A stretch of DNA of 64,000 bases from Eutypa lata (lineage: Eukaryota; Ascomycota; Sordariomycetes; Xylariales; Diatrypaceae), in the NCBI GenBank assembly GCA_022661535.1, contig JAKULF010000003.1:1612001-1676000 (forward strand). Direction: 5' to 3'. The notes under the pieces are model-generated. The model was given only the letters and a program-made list of their open reading frames with translations. It made no database searches and was not told where the DNA came from. This document shows, piece after piece, positions 44,825 through 56,397 of the stretch. The position numbers were made by a program, and so were the translations under genes. Position 1 is the stretch's first letter; every line of letters starts with the position of its first letter.

Positions 44825-47650
44825 CTATGCCACAAACGCGCCCGGGATCACAAACTCCCGCAAGTCCTGATGACAATCATCTGCATCCCAGGCAGCAGTC
44901 GCCGCAGCAGCAGCAGCAGCAGCAGTAGCCTCGCCACCTGACACCATCGCCTTCATCAGATGAACACCGCTGCCATCGCCATCACGAGCATGGACATAAT
45001 AATCCTCGAGATACTCATCCAAAACACTGGGCCCCCTTCCGGCCTCCTTCCCTTCACCGTCGCTGTCATCACTCTTCGCCTCGCCCTGCCCCTCGCCCTC
45101 CAAAAGCCAAGCCTCGACGTCCTCCTCCGTAAGCGCATCCCTCCCCGTCTCCACCTCCGCCTCCTCCATCTCGGCGAGCACGCGCGCCCCCTCCTCGACC
45201 ACGACCTCGACCCAGCGCAGCTCGGCCATCCGGCGGCGCGCGAACGCCTCGCGGCCCGCCCGCCGCGCCTCCGTCAGCCGCCGCTCCGCCTCGTCCTCCA
45301 GCTCCGCGCGGATCGCGATGTCCTCGCGCGACGCGTAGCGGCAGGCCTCGAGCTCGGCGTCGGCGCGCCGCCTCCACGCCTCGAACCCGGCGTCGAGGCG
45401 GCGCTGGAGGTCCGAGAGCGCGGCGCGCATTTGCTGTTTCGCTTTGGCTTCGCTGTTCTCTTCTTTTTCTTCTTTTTCTTCTTCTACTTCTTCTACTACT
45501 TCTTCCTCGTTGTCTTCGTTATTATCAATTCTCACTACACCCTTCCCTTTCGCCTTCCCCTTTTTCTTCTTCTGGTATCGCTGTTGCTGTCGCTGTCGCT
45601 CCCACCGCCTCTCCCAATACGCCTCAAGTTGTGCGGCATACTGCTCGCCGATGCGCCGCTCCTCCGCAACGCGGGCCGCATACTCGCACTGCAGCGCATC
45701 TTCCAAATCCCGCAATTTCGCCTCGGCCGCCTCGCCCAGCGCCTCGCGCTCCTCGCCATGGCGTCTCCTAACGGCGTCTCGCTGCGCGCGATCCCGTCTC
45801 CTCAAGCCCTCCTCCTCGGCCTCGTGGTCCCTCCTCACGACCTCGCGCTGCCTCTCGCGCACGGCGTCGAGCTCCGCCCGCAGGTCCCGGAACCGCGCCG
45901 CGATGTCGCCGCGCCGCGCCTCCTCGAGCCGGATCCGGGCCTCGAGCGCGCGCCGCCGCTCCTCTCCCCGCACCCGCTCCTGCTCCTGGTGGAGGAGCTC
46001 CGCCTTCAGCGCTTCCTCGCGCTCGAACTCCGCCACGAGCCGCAGCGCCTCCGCGAGCTCGGCTTCTTCCTCCGCGTCGCGCTGGGCCCGCGCCGCCCGC
46101 CGGTCCGACGCGTCGCGCTTTACGGCCGCGAGCTGCTCCATCGTGCAGGCGCAGGTTCGCCAGCGGGACCCACAGACGTAGCAGAATTCGGCGCCGCAGC
46201 GGCAGGTCATGCTGTGAGGGTTAATCATTTGTCCCCGTTTGATAGAATGAGTAATAAAGGCTAGAGGCTAGGCTGGAAAAAGGGGGTGGGTAGGTAGGTA
46301 GGTAGGTAGGTAGGTAAGTAGATAAAACTCACTGCTGACAAGCCTCCTGGTGCTCAACATACGCACCGCACCCATAGCACCTCTGCCAGCCCTCCTCCTC
46401 CGCGAGCTCGTTCGTGCGCAGTAGGTCGCGGTCCTGCGGGCATTGGCTCCCCTCGTGCTGGGGGCCGCGACATATTACGCAGGTCCAGTGGCCCGCGGGA
46501 CATTGGGCCTCGCCCTGCGCTGCGTCGATATGCTCGGGGCGGCACCAGAGCCCGCACTCCCGCGACCCGCAGTACACACGCTCAGTGACGGGGATATTCC
46601 ACTCGGCGCCGCGGGCTAGCCACTCGCGCAGCAGTTCCGCATCCTCGTCTACGAGGCTGGCCATGATGGTGCGCTCGGGGATGGCGCTCAGACAGCACTT
46701 CGGTGGCCATTGCTGCTCGTGCTCGCAGGCGGTGGCGATGAGGCGCCGGAAACAGGCGCCGCAGTAGTGGTGCTGGCATGATGCTTTGGTTGTCTCGCGG
46801 GCGCTGAAGTCGTCTAGGCAGGAAACACATTCTCTGGTAGGGCTGTTAGAATGGGGTTGGGTCTGGGGAAGGGGTGCTGAAAAGGGAGACCGTACACTAT
46901 CACGTCTTCATCGATCGAGGACTTCGGACTACTACTACTGGTAGCTTTCTTGATAGCACCAAAGGCGGATCGCGTTCGTCCGCTCAAATCGAGGCTGCTC
47001 GAAGATCTAGTATGTCTATGCCGGGCAGCCCCTGCCGCGCTTGTCTCCCCCTTTTCAGTGCCGTGGTTCAATTTCCTGAGAAGGGCGAATAACGACCGTT
47101 TCTTGCTTTTTGGTTCGATTGCCGGGACCAGCAATCCGTGGTGATCTAGTCTTAGGGTCTTTTTCGACATCGCATAGGCGTACGGATTTCTATTCGGGCT
47201 GGGCGGCCGGATAGGCTCGTTGACCGTATCTACTGAGACTCTAGGGATCTCGAGCTCCTTGTCCTCCTTGCTCTCTTGCTCAGCCCCATCTTCTTCCTTC
47301 GCATTTCTAGCTTCGGCCTCTACCTTCTGTCGCTCCTCATCCTCGGCTATTTTCGTTTTGATCCTATCGATCGAGTCCTGTATAACCTGCAACAGGATAT
47401 CTGAATCGACGCCCGGGGGTGCAGTCTTCAACCCTTCCGGAGGTTCATACTTCATCCAGTCGGCCTCGTCTATGCCATCCAACATCTCTGGCAATGCGAC
47501 AGCACTATCGGAGGGCGAATAAACCTCCTTACCCTTGCCCTTCCATATTGGTGCTACAGCTTCACCATCTTCGGATTCGTAGGGGGTCGCTTCGGAGACG
47601 CCTTCTGCAACGACCTCCGTTGTGGAGGTCGTCGACTCACAAAGCAACAT
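44825..47650 (-). CDS. RBR (RING-IBR-RING) E3 ubiquitin ligase with a long charged coiled-coil tail
   Basis: Three exons on the reverse strand, 47650-46896, 46833-46333 and 46211-44825, encode 880 aa. Residues 1-251 are disordered and acidic/Ser-rich. The TRIAD follows: RING1 (CVSCLDDF ... CQHHYCGACF), IBR (about 320-380, CGSRECGLWCRPEH and CPAGHWTCVICRG) and RING2 (RCYGCGAYVEHQEACQHMTCRCGAEFCYVCG). Intron 2 splits RING2 between CQ and HM. The Cys of EACQHM is the expected catalytic residue that receives ubiquitin as a thioester. After RING2 come about 430 residues of Arg/Glu/Ala-rich coiled coil with a KKKKGKAKGKG basic patch and an acidic EE/V block. Intron 1 boundaries (46834-46895) were chosen because they give VIVECVSC with a CTAAC branch 12 bases from the acceptor. 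The RING-IBR-RING order is clear; the substrate is unknown. Confidence 0.88.
46289..46316. repeat. (TAGG)n microsatellite in intron 2 of the RBR gene
   Basis: About six and a half tandem TAGG units, reading CCTA in the sense of the gene. They begin about 16 bases after the GTGAGT 5' splice site. A similar CCTA array occurs in the intron of the secreted protein gene at 61444. Confidence 0.9.
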
Positions 47651-50455
47651 TCGAAGCGAATAATGGTGTTATGGAGGAATTCTGACAGTTGAAGCGTAGA
47701 AAAATTAAATATGACGGCCCGAACTTTATTTCCAGAAACCTTAGGTAGGTAAGTACTTAGTTAGTTCTTAGGCTTGGGTTGCGGATCTCAGCCGCAGAAT
47801 GAATGCCCCGCTCGATGAGTGTAAGTAGTATTGAAGACGTCAATTCACATATCCAACGAACGGCAGATGCAGTTGAGAGAGTATTAACACGATCAAATAT
47901 GGGAATGCAACATGGGAGGGAATGAGAGGGGGGGTTAATTAATATGTTACATTATTTTTACACTGGAAACAGTATTAAAGGAAGATGGACATTCCAACTA
48001 GACAAACTACTAAATAAAGCATCCTAAAACGAACGAGCTGAATGCCTCGGTGAGGCAGTCTGGATAGAAATATATAAAGATCTCACCAATCTAGTAAATT
48101 AGTCTAGTTCCAATTTACCAAACGGCTAACCGGCGTATGAACCGGCGCGGGAGCAAGGGAAGAAATTTTTGTTGCACATTGTCGAGGTTGTGGTCGTATT
48201 ATGTGTGAATGTGGTTGTGCCTTGCCAGAATCGTCACCGAAGGGAGGAGCGCGTGGTTCCTACAGTGCATTTGCTTATAACACGATGCACGATACGCCTA
48301 AGCTAGGTAGTTAGTTACTACATACAATGGCCAATGTGCTCGGCTGCCCGCAGCTGATAGGCGGAGCCACATGCAAGACTGGAAAGGCCGGCATGTGGCA
48401 GTGTTTCGCTGGCTTAGAGCTAGTTATAAGCTTATTTGTTAAGCGGGCTCACTTACCCCAAATCACTTTAGATTAGGCGTAATATCTCTTAGCGCGGAGA
48501 CGCCGTCATTTGGCAATCCTGCTTACTCTTATTCTGAAACGACGTTCTCATATCGTTGATGATATTAGTTGTGTCGATCCTCGGTCAAGTCAAGCGCATC
48601 ACATCTCCGAGCGTAAACAATTCGCCCCGCGATTCGGAAGGAGACCTGCATCCGGGTTCCTAAGTAAGCAGGTAGGTAAGCAGGTAAGCATGTAAGTAGC
48701 CAACACTTACATTATATCTATATGTAATAGAACCATTGGTTTTAAACTATATCTCTTATATGATGTCTTTTTGGTCGTATATGAACCTGAGTATCATGAG
48801 AAGTTGTGTTAAACCCACAGTATAACTTGAAGGGAAAGATACTTGATACTTAATTAATGACATAATGCAAGTTACAAGTTATACCTTATACATATATACA
48901 CGTTCAAAGCATATACTTGTTCAGATTCCTTACGTCATATAGAATGAACATTATATCGGTAATTACTCATAGTTCTTAGCTACATATAAAATTTAGGCTT
49001 GTGAAATTGTACTCTGGTAAGGTTCGAAACAACTTGGCCGCAATATGTTCAACTAAAGCTGCTTTTAAAGTTGAATTGTTTATATACTACACAAATCCCT
49101 CATTGAATAGTGTTCACGCAACCATCCTCAGTATGCATAGATATAAGTTGTTATTGCTAACTATGAAACCCATATAGGGCTAGAACTTCAGTCTCTCACA
49201 GTGCTGAAATGCCCGTTAACCGAATGAATCTTTAAGACTCATCAGAGTTCAAGACCACCTCTCAAAAGAGATTCTTCATTATAATGTTATTTAGAAATTA
49301 TATAGTCTAAGCCATCTGTGAACAACCAACTAACAGAAAGGGTCGCACTGGTGTGCCTGAATGCGAGCACATGGAGTTACCAGTGAAAGAGGATAGGCCA
49401 TATTTACCTTTACTAATGATAGTGTGGAAATAATACTCCTCAGTTCTAGCTTCCTAGGTAGTTCAAGTATCACGTTATGGCTGGTCGTATGAATGATAGG
49501 ACATTTAGTAGGAAGTGATAATTGTCTAACTAGATACCAACCTTGCAGCTAGGTGTAATAGATCTATACAGACACAGGGGAGATCACCGAGTATAGGTAA
49601 TCCCGCAGAGTGTGATAACCTAATCCCTTATATCCTAAATAGGCGCTCACTTATTGTGACATCAAGGAGATAAACTACCAGGCATGGCGCAAGTATCATA
49701 GAAATCGCTTAAGCTTAAGGTAAACTAACTAAGGGGTATAGTCATGCACAGAACAATGTTGGCTTCTTAGAATCACAGGTAGGTATGATGAGTTTAATCT
49801 TATATATAACATCCTACAACATTTCTTATATAACCTTCTTAATACTCCGGCATGTTATTACTGTGCAAATCTAGAATACATTTTTAACACTTGCAATTTT
49901 CTCCCGCCATTTCTGTATATATATTCACTATTCCGAGCCTCAAAGCTGGGAGAAGTGATAAGCTATTTCACTATGTAGCAATATCCCCATGATTACTAAC
50001 AACAAAGGTCTGAGAATTGATTATCAAGGAGGTTGCAATACCCTTATTCCGCCGTTGGGAGTCATCGGCTGGGAAACTAAGTGATTGGCTATGGCTCACC
50101 TACTTTTGCGACTTGCAGAACTCCCGCCCTATTCCGCCCTACACATTCAGCATGTACTGGCGATGTACTCGAACAAGAATCTGACAACCACTAAAAGGGA
50201 GGGCTAGAGCCCAAGCACAAATAGTTAGCAATGCCCATCCTTCGGGGAAGTCAACACAACTCCACACTGTCCAATCACAGCGCCGCATACTTTTGTTGAC
50301 TGATACTCGAGAACTTCGTCGCCCTGGCTGGGTATAACCACATACCTCCTAATGACTTCTGCGCCGCTGCCTCGTTCGAAGGCACCCTTGCTGATTCTGA
50401 CCCTACTAGTATTGATTGGCTGTCTGATGGCCAGCAGGACACTGCGTTGCAGGAA
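47651..50455. other. 2.8-kb AT-rich gene-poor spacer
   Basis: No supported gene from 47651 to about 50300. 48720-50000 is conspicuously rich in TA/AT steps and lacks open frames, like old mutated repeat DNA. A TCCTAGGTA motif sits at 49452-49460. From about 50310 the plus strand becomes coding-like (ENFVALAGYNHIPPNDF and an acidic stretch follow) in frame with the zinc-finger gene, but no in-frame ATG is seen before 50456. Confidence 0.5.
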
Positions 50456-51189
50456 ATGCAGTCACCGATCATGAGCACTCTTGTCTCTGCTACTACGCTA
50501 TTCGTTGCTGCAGAGCACGAGAGGTAAGTTTTTTTTTTTACCCGCTGCTAAGACCCGGTCGGCTTAGACAATTCACACCTCCACACCAATATTTGGCTGC
50601 TGGGACCTGCATCCGATGCTCTCAGCAATTTCAGAACACCAATCAACTTACCAAGCACGGGAGAGAAGTCTCCCATAAACTACTCGGCTGCTCCTGCGGT
50701 GCAACCTTTACTCGCCAAGATAGCCTGACCCGTCATATCAGCACGCAGTCTAGAAATGCTCCTCAGCACACTTGCGGCTATTGCCACACGTACCAGGGGG
50801 ACAATGGCTTCCGTCGCCTTGACCACCTCATTCAACACTTGAAGGGGTATCATAACATCAATGCCGCGGATGTGTTGTCCAAGCACAGGGCTTCAGAGAG
50901 TCTCGCCCTCAACCACGGTGGAAGGCGCCATCCGGGGGAGGCGCCGGCTGTGCCACAAACACAAGTCCAGGATCCCCCCTTTCCCTGCCTCTTCTTAGGT
51001 TGCCCTAAAGGAGGTACCAATGGCTACCTTCGACTAGTCGACCTCCTTGAGCACCAGAATATGATGCACCCATTATATTCCTTCGGTGCCGGGATGCCTG
51101 ACTTTGGACCTATGCAGGAGCAACAGCAGCAGGCTCCGGCCGAGATGCAGCCTTCTCAGCTAGATGGGAACTTCAACTTCGGGTGTTAG
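50456..51189 (+). CDS. C2H2 zinc-finger protein, 5' end unresolved
   Basis: The minimal model joins 50456-50523 and 50568-51189 (229 aa). The intron is 44 bases with a GTAAGT donor, TGCTAAG branch and CTTAG acceptor, and joins EHER to QFTPPHQYLAAG. Four finger-like units follow: CIRCSQQF ... KHGREVSH, CSCGATFTRQDSLTRH, CGYCHTYQ ... QHLKGYH and CLFLGCPKG ... LLEHQNMMH, then a Gln-rich tail ending NFNFGC. The arrangement resembles fungal C2H2 proteins with divergent spacing. The same frame stays open and acidic upstream to about 50301, where a TGA stops it, with no ATG between. The true start may therefore be in an upstream exon I could not find, or the gene may have lost its 5' end. Confidence 0.6.
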
Positions 51190-52327
51190 AGAGACCAGTC
51201 CCAGATTTGTCCTAGTGTGAGTTAAGATACGTGGCGTTAAGGAATGGTTTTCGGAATATACGAAAGATGGATGATGATGTGGTTTCAATATTGTCTTGAT
51301 GCCTGCTTTGGCGGATCACTCCTTTAGCACTTTGACTACCACTATGTAACCTCGATGCACTCATTCGCTTCTGAACTAGAGGCTAGTCTTTGCAATACGA
51401 ATAAAAGCCCATCTTATTCGGGCACCAATATGAAAGTGGCTGCAGTACTAGATGTGATATTACCAGGAATATACTACGTGCGCTTGCTGGGACTGGACTG
51501 TCACGAGCATGGCTAACTACAGCCAGCTACGCCTTGAGGGATTAGCAATAGAAGACGTTAAGCTCAGGTATGTTGAGGAACACCTCGGCCCATTTGTGTC
51601 TAAGTGGATAGTGGGTGATCAAAAAGATCGTGGAATATGCGCTCGTGATAATTACAAGGTTGGTAAATAGTCTAGTATCTTGCCTCTTAGATTCATTCCA
51701 CTGAGGGCTTTTCTTCAAAATGTCTCATGTTCATGTTTAGGTAAGTAGAAGCATGTTGCCCTTGAGGTTTAGTATCGAGATCAAGTAATGAAACAATCAC
51801 GCGTTATTCTAGTTTATAAGTAAGGTGCCTTCGCTTTGATCAAACTGGACGATATTCTCTCTAGGTACTACCTACACAAAAGGGTTTATAGACTGTATCA
51901 TCACCAATTAATATTTTCCCCATGGGCCTTTTGTCTAATATTAGAAAATCGACGCAAGTTAGCATGGTATGGCTAAGACACCACGAGCCAAATTTGTTAA
52001 AATCAGGGGTTGATGTTGAATGGCTGCTACGAGCTAGGAGTCGGCTGAACGATGAGACACTCCATTCCTAAGCTTGATACAGCTACAGCCTACGCCTTAT
52101 GTCCAACTGCCTAAAAGCGTGGCTAGGATGGTGGTCTCAGCTGTTAAGGAAAGGCTTAAATCGAGAATATCACGAGGAACGCTCCCAACCGCCATGTCCG
52201 GCTGGTTGGGTCGAGGGCCATCGAGCCCATCTCGGTATAAAAGTCAGGCCGCCTCGGGGTCAGATTTTAGAAGTATGATTTGACTTAACATCATTGATAA
52301 AAACAGCTTCTGGAAATACACGCAAAT
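51190..52327. other. Spacer upstream of the chitinase
   Basis: 1138 bases. A 53-codon ATG frame at 51509-51670 (product starts MANYSQLRLEGLAIEDVK) is intact but unrecognised and not called as a gene. The last 100 bases hold the chitinase core promoter with a TATA box at 52236-52242. Confidence 0.5.
52236..52242 (+). promoter_or_regulatory. TATA box of the chitinase gene
   Basis: TATAAAA 92 bases upstream of the chitinase ATG, in a GC-richer context, at the spacing expected for a regulated fungal gene with a short leader. Confidence 0.55.
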
Positions 52328-54095
52328 ATGTGGAACTCTCCGGCCATAATCCTCACGCACATTCTCGTGCTGGGAGCTTCGAGCCCCTTAATCAAGAGAC
52401 AAACCGATTGCTCAACTCTTTCCACAGCAACAGTCCTCAAACCTACTACTATTTACACGTTGTCAACGTCACCCTCTCCACAGCCTAGCAGTACCACTCC
52501 ACCTGGGACGCCAACTACAGCTTGGGCATCATATACTTGCAACGAGAAAAATTCCTTTACCACAGTTCAGACAATTCGCAGCACTAGCAACGACTTTATC
52601 TCCTTCGACCCACCGATGAGCTCCTCAAGACCTTCTAGCTCTTGGAAAATCACCAGTTCCTCAGAAACTACCTCATGGAGCACATGGATACCCACCGCCA
52701 TTGAGACATCCACCCCTGCAGCGACACCCGTTCCCACAGATAGAACTTTCAAGAATATCGTATACTTCACGAACTGGTAAGAAAAGCAACCCACTCCCAC
52801 CCAAACACACACATACGCAACCAAGGCCCACTAACCCGCATCTCAGGGGCATATACGGACGAAACTACCAACCGCAAGACCTGCCAGTGGACCAGCTGAC
52901 GCACGTGCTACACGCATTCGCCAATATCAACCGGCAAGACGGCACCGTGTTCTCGATGGACACGTACGCGGACCTGGAGAAGCACTACGCGGGGGACAGC
53001 TGGGAGGAACCCGGGCACAACGCCTACGGCATCGTCAAGCAGCTGTACCTGCAGAAGAAGCAGAACCGGCACCTCAAGACGCTGCTGTCGATTGGGGGCT
53101 GGACCTTCAGCGGCAACTTCATGCCGATGGTGGGCGAGGAGGCGGGCAGGCAGAACTTCGCGCGCTCGGCCGTCAAGCTCATGTCCGACTGGGGCTTCGA
53201 TGGCATCGACATCGATTGGGAGTTCCCGCAGAGCGCTGCCGAGGCCTATAATTATGTGCTCCTGCTTGCCGAGTGCCGAGCCGCACTTGACGATTACGCC
53301 GTGCGGAATGATATAAGGGATAGCAGCGGTCGGTCGTATCATTTCCTGCTGACTGTCGCCACAGCTGCGGGGCCTAGTAACTACCAGACCATGGATTTGA
53401 AGGGGATGGATCAGTACATTGATAGCTGGTAAGTTAACTAATTACCTGACACTTTATTCGACACTTATAGGCTAGATCGCACATACTCACACTTCATTTA
53501 TTACAGGCACTTAATGTCATACGACTACACCGGAAGCTGGAGCGACATAACGGGGCACGCATCCAACCTCTTCGTAGACGACGCCAACAACAAGTCGACG
53601 CCGTACAGCACCGACGCGGCGGTGCAGCACTACCTGGCGCAGGGGATCCGGGCCGACAAGATCCTGCTGGGGCTGCCGATCTACGGGCGCTCGTTCGAGA
53701 GCACCGAGGGGCTCGGGCAGCCGTACTCGGGCGTCGGGTGGAGCAGCGGGACCGAGGGCAACTGGGAGGCCGGCGTCTGGGACTACAAGGTGCTGCCGCG
53801 CCCCGGGGCGACGGAGTACTACGACGACGTCGCCAAGGCGGCCTGGAGCTACGGGTCCGGGGAGCTGATCTCGTACGACAACGTGCGCAGCGCGACCGAC
53901 AAGGCGAGCTACGTCCGGGAACGGGGCGGCGGCCTCGGCGGCGCCTTCTTCTGGGAGGCGTCCGGGGACCGCACCGACGACCGGAGCCTCATCAAGACGA
54001 TGGCTGCGCAGCTCGGACACCTCGACGCCTCGGAGAACAACCTGTGGTACCCGACCAGCCAGTACGATAACATCCGGAACGGGATGCCCTCTTGA
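52328..54095 (+). CDS. Secreted GH18 chitinase
   Basis: Three exons (52328-52776, 52847-53428, 53507-54095) encode 539 aa. A signal peptide is visible (MWNSPAIILTHILVLGASS) followed by a LIKR Kex2-like site. Residues about 40-140 are a Ser/Thr/Pro-rich stalk likely to be O-glycosylated. The GH18 barrel starts at KNIVYFTNWGIYGRNY. Strand 3 is LLSIGGWTFSGNF and strand 4 is the catalytic DGIDIDWE, with Glu at about 275 as the proton donor. LMSYDYTGSW and LLGLPIYGRSF are the later barrel motifs; GGAFFWEASGD closes it. Fungal GH18 enzymes hydrolyse chitin in wall remodelling, nutrition or attack on other fungi or insects. No chitin-binding or LysM module is seen, and the stalk is N-terminal, which is less common. 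All catalytic residues are present. Confidence 0.93.
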
Positions 54096-54375
54096 TTCAT
54101 TATCCTGATTTGGCTTTTCTTTGTATATGTGTAATGTGTATCAACACATGTAACCTTGTAATCTTATCGGCGGGGTTTTATTAGATTATTAGAATGGTTG
54201 GGATCTGCATCTGCTGCATATAGCCACTACATAGGTATAGGGAGCATTATATAGAGGGGTAGTCATCATAATAATAATAGAGGATCGGCATTGTTCTGGA
54301 TACGTATATGTCAATTATGAACTGTATGCATGTACACTCCTTATAGCAGGCCATGGCCACTTTCTTTTCCCTTTT

Positions 54376-55254
54376 TTAAGTTTCAGCGAACTCGTAGGAG
54401 CTGGTCGACTCCTCGACGCCGACCTCGATCTTGGCCTCCTCGAGCTCCTGGCCGTTGACCTTGATGCCGGCGCGCATGACGTCACCGGGGACGACGGGAC
54501 CGACGCCCTTCGGCGTGCCCGTCAGGATGATGTCGCCCTGCTCCAGCGTCATGACCTTGGAGATGTCGCTCAGGAGCCGCGGGAGCTGGAACAGCATGAG
54601 GTTCGTCGAGTCCTGCTGCTTCACCTCGCCGTTGACGCTGAGGTACAGCTCTATGGAGTGCGGGTCCGGGATCGCCGACTTCGGGATGATGTTGCTGATC
54701 GGCAGGAAGGTGTCGAACCCCTTGGAGATGTCCCAGGGGAGACCCTTCTTCTTGGCCTCGTTCTGGATGTTCCGCGCCGTCATGTCGATGCTGAGGGCGT
54801 AGCCTTTTTATTTGTGGTGTCGTGGTTAGTTTTTCTTCTTCAATTGCTTAAGCCCATGGAGTAGAGAGGTATAACTATGCGCTTACTCTCAATGGCATCG
54901 ATTGCGCCCTTCTCATCGGTGGCCTGGAAGTCCCTAACCTGCTTGCCGACGATGAGGGCAAGTTCCACTTCGAAGTGAAGATCCACGCCCTTGGGCCGGA
55001 CGACCGGTCCCGCGCCTGGCAGGAGGATGGACGAGGTGGGCTTCAGGAAGAAGAAAGGCTGCTTAGGCCTTGCACTGTTTAGCTCAGTGATGTGGTCGCT
55101 ATCTTCACATGTCAGTGTAAGATGTTCTGAGTATGAGAGCTGGACCGCGAAAAACGGGATTCTCTCACGCATAGTTACGTCCAATGCAGACGACCTTGCT
55201 GGCGCGCGTCAATGACGATGCTGCTGAAGACATAGTGCGACGGAATACGTTCAT
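54376..55254 (-). CDS. fahd1: Fumarylacetoacetate hydrolase family protein, FAHD1-like (acylpyruvase/oxaloacetate decarboxylase)
   Basis: Three exons on the reverse strand, 55254-55169, 55098-54887 and 54803-54376, encode 241 aa, against about 221 aa for human FAHD1. The metal-binding segment HFEVELALIVGK supplies the acidic ligands. KVVCIGRNYADHI, KPTSSILLPG, ALSIDMTARNIQNEAKKKG and DIILTGTPKGVGPV match FAHD1 in order and spacing. FAHD1 enzymes cleave acylpyruvates and decarboxylate oxaloacetate in mitochondria. The start MNVFRRTMSSAASSLTRAS is basic and Ser-rich, suiting a mitochondrial presequence; Met8 is an alternative start. Intron phases agree (2, 1). The gene converges with the chitinase, whose stop is 280 bases away. 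Confidence 0.9.
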
Positions 55255-56397
55255 GATCTGAGGGAGGTAGTTAGTTTAGCAAGTGAGAGAGAGAGAATCT
55301 TAATGATGGGTTTGAGGTCGCCTGTCGACTTTACATACTACATGTATCGGTAGAGCAGCCGGGTACTCCTATATGGCCTTTCACCTTTAATAGCGGGGGT
55401 TTGCCGAGGGTTTAGTTGCGAGTGCGGGTTTACATTCTCACGATGGGGGCTCGGATCGGGATACCGATCGGCGCCGAAGTTTTAAGTAACGAACCCCTGT
55501 AGCTTTTCTATGCCGATACTAGGAGTCTCGATTCTTTTCGACCCGCCCACTAAATGGGGCAAATATTATGCCTACATAACCTGGAACTACCTTAGTAGTA
55601 TATACCTGACTACGTACCTCCATACTGAACTATGTAGTACTGCTATAGCAAATACAGTAGTTAGATGCGGGGAGAAGCGAACTGCGTTGTCATAGGCTCG
55701 TTTCTTAGTTGGTAGCTTCTAACCCAACGTTACTGCATTGCCCAATGTTTGCAGCTATGATCGTCATTCACCCAAACATCCAGTTCCGTACTACATACGT
55801 AGCTGTATGTATGTAGGGTAGGTATGTAGTAATCTAGAACAATTGATTTGGCATACATTACCTATAATATGGACCTACTTATACATACTCTCATACAAGT
55901 AGGTTAGTCAACAGAATGAAGCTGATGGCGACTTGACTGAGTTCTGTTCCAGACCTTAGGGCACTTGTTTACTCTGTAAATGGTATTCACCATCAGATAT
56001 AGTGATTGCAATTATAAATACCTAGGTAACCTACTTCAACAAGTCCAGATGTGTTACGTAGGATCTGAAGCAATCTGGCAAGTTCTACGATTGTATCAAT
56101 GAATGCCATGCGACCGTGCCCCACGAGTTTTAAGGTTTACCCCACTAAAATGACCAACACAGTACTATATACGTATATAGGTGATTTTTATGCTTTTTTG
56201 TTTGTTTCTTGCTGCTTCCTTGTAAGCAAGCTCCTTCATCCCGCGCATTCTTATCTTCCATTGATGTCGACATACACTCAATAAGCCCTCAAATCTTCCC
56301 TTTAAGAAACGCATTTAATACCTTGATAATTGAGTCCGACAAAATATTTTAATATCAAATTCTCATTGTGTGACACTTGATTCCAACTCTATCCGAA
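55255..56397. other. Intergenic spacer with a TACCTAGGTA palindrome
   Basis: 1143 bases. Exact TACCTAGGTA at 56019-56028, 370 bases upstream of the next gene. An ATCGG-GATA-CCGAT inverted repeat occurs near 55455-55470. 55780-55900 is rich in GTATGTA/CTACATA steps. No gene recognised. Confidence 0.5.

Noticed and set aside
44960..46264. 434-codon plus-strand frame opposite the RBR tail
   Set aside because: Shadow of the Arg/Glu-rich coiled coil. The Leu/Arg/Pro-rich product has no recognisable domain, and the reverse strand continues in frame from RING2 through a good splice site.
51509..51670. 53-codon ATG frame (MANYSQLRLEGLAIEDVK start)
   Set aside because: No family resemblance, no codon bias, no nearby splice signals. 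Kept as a note in the spacer.
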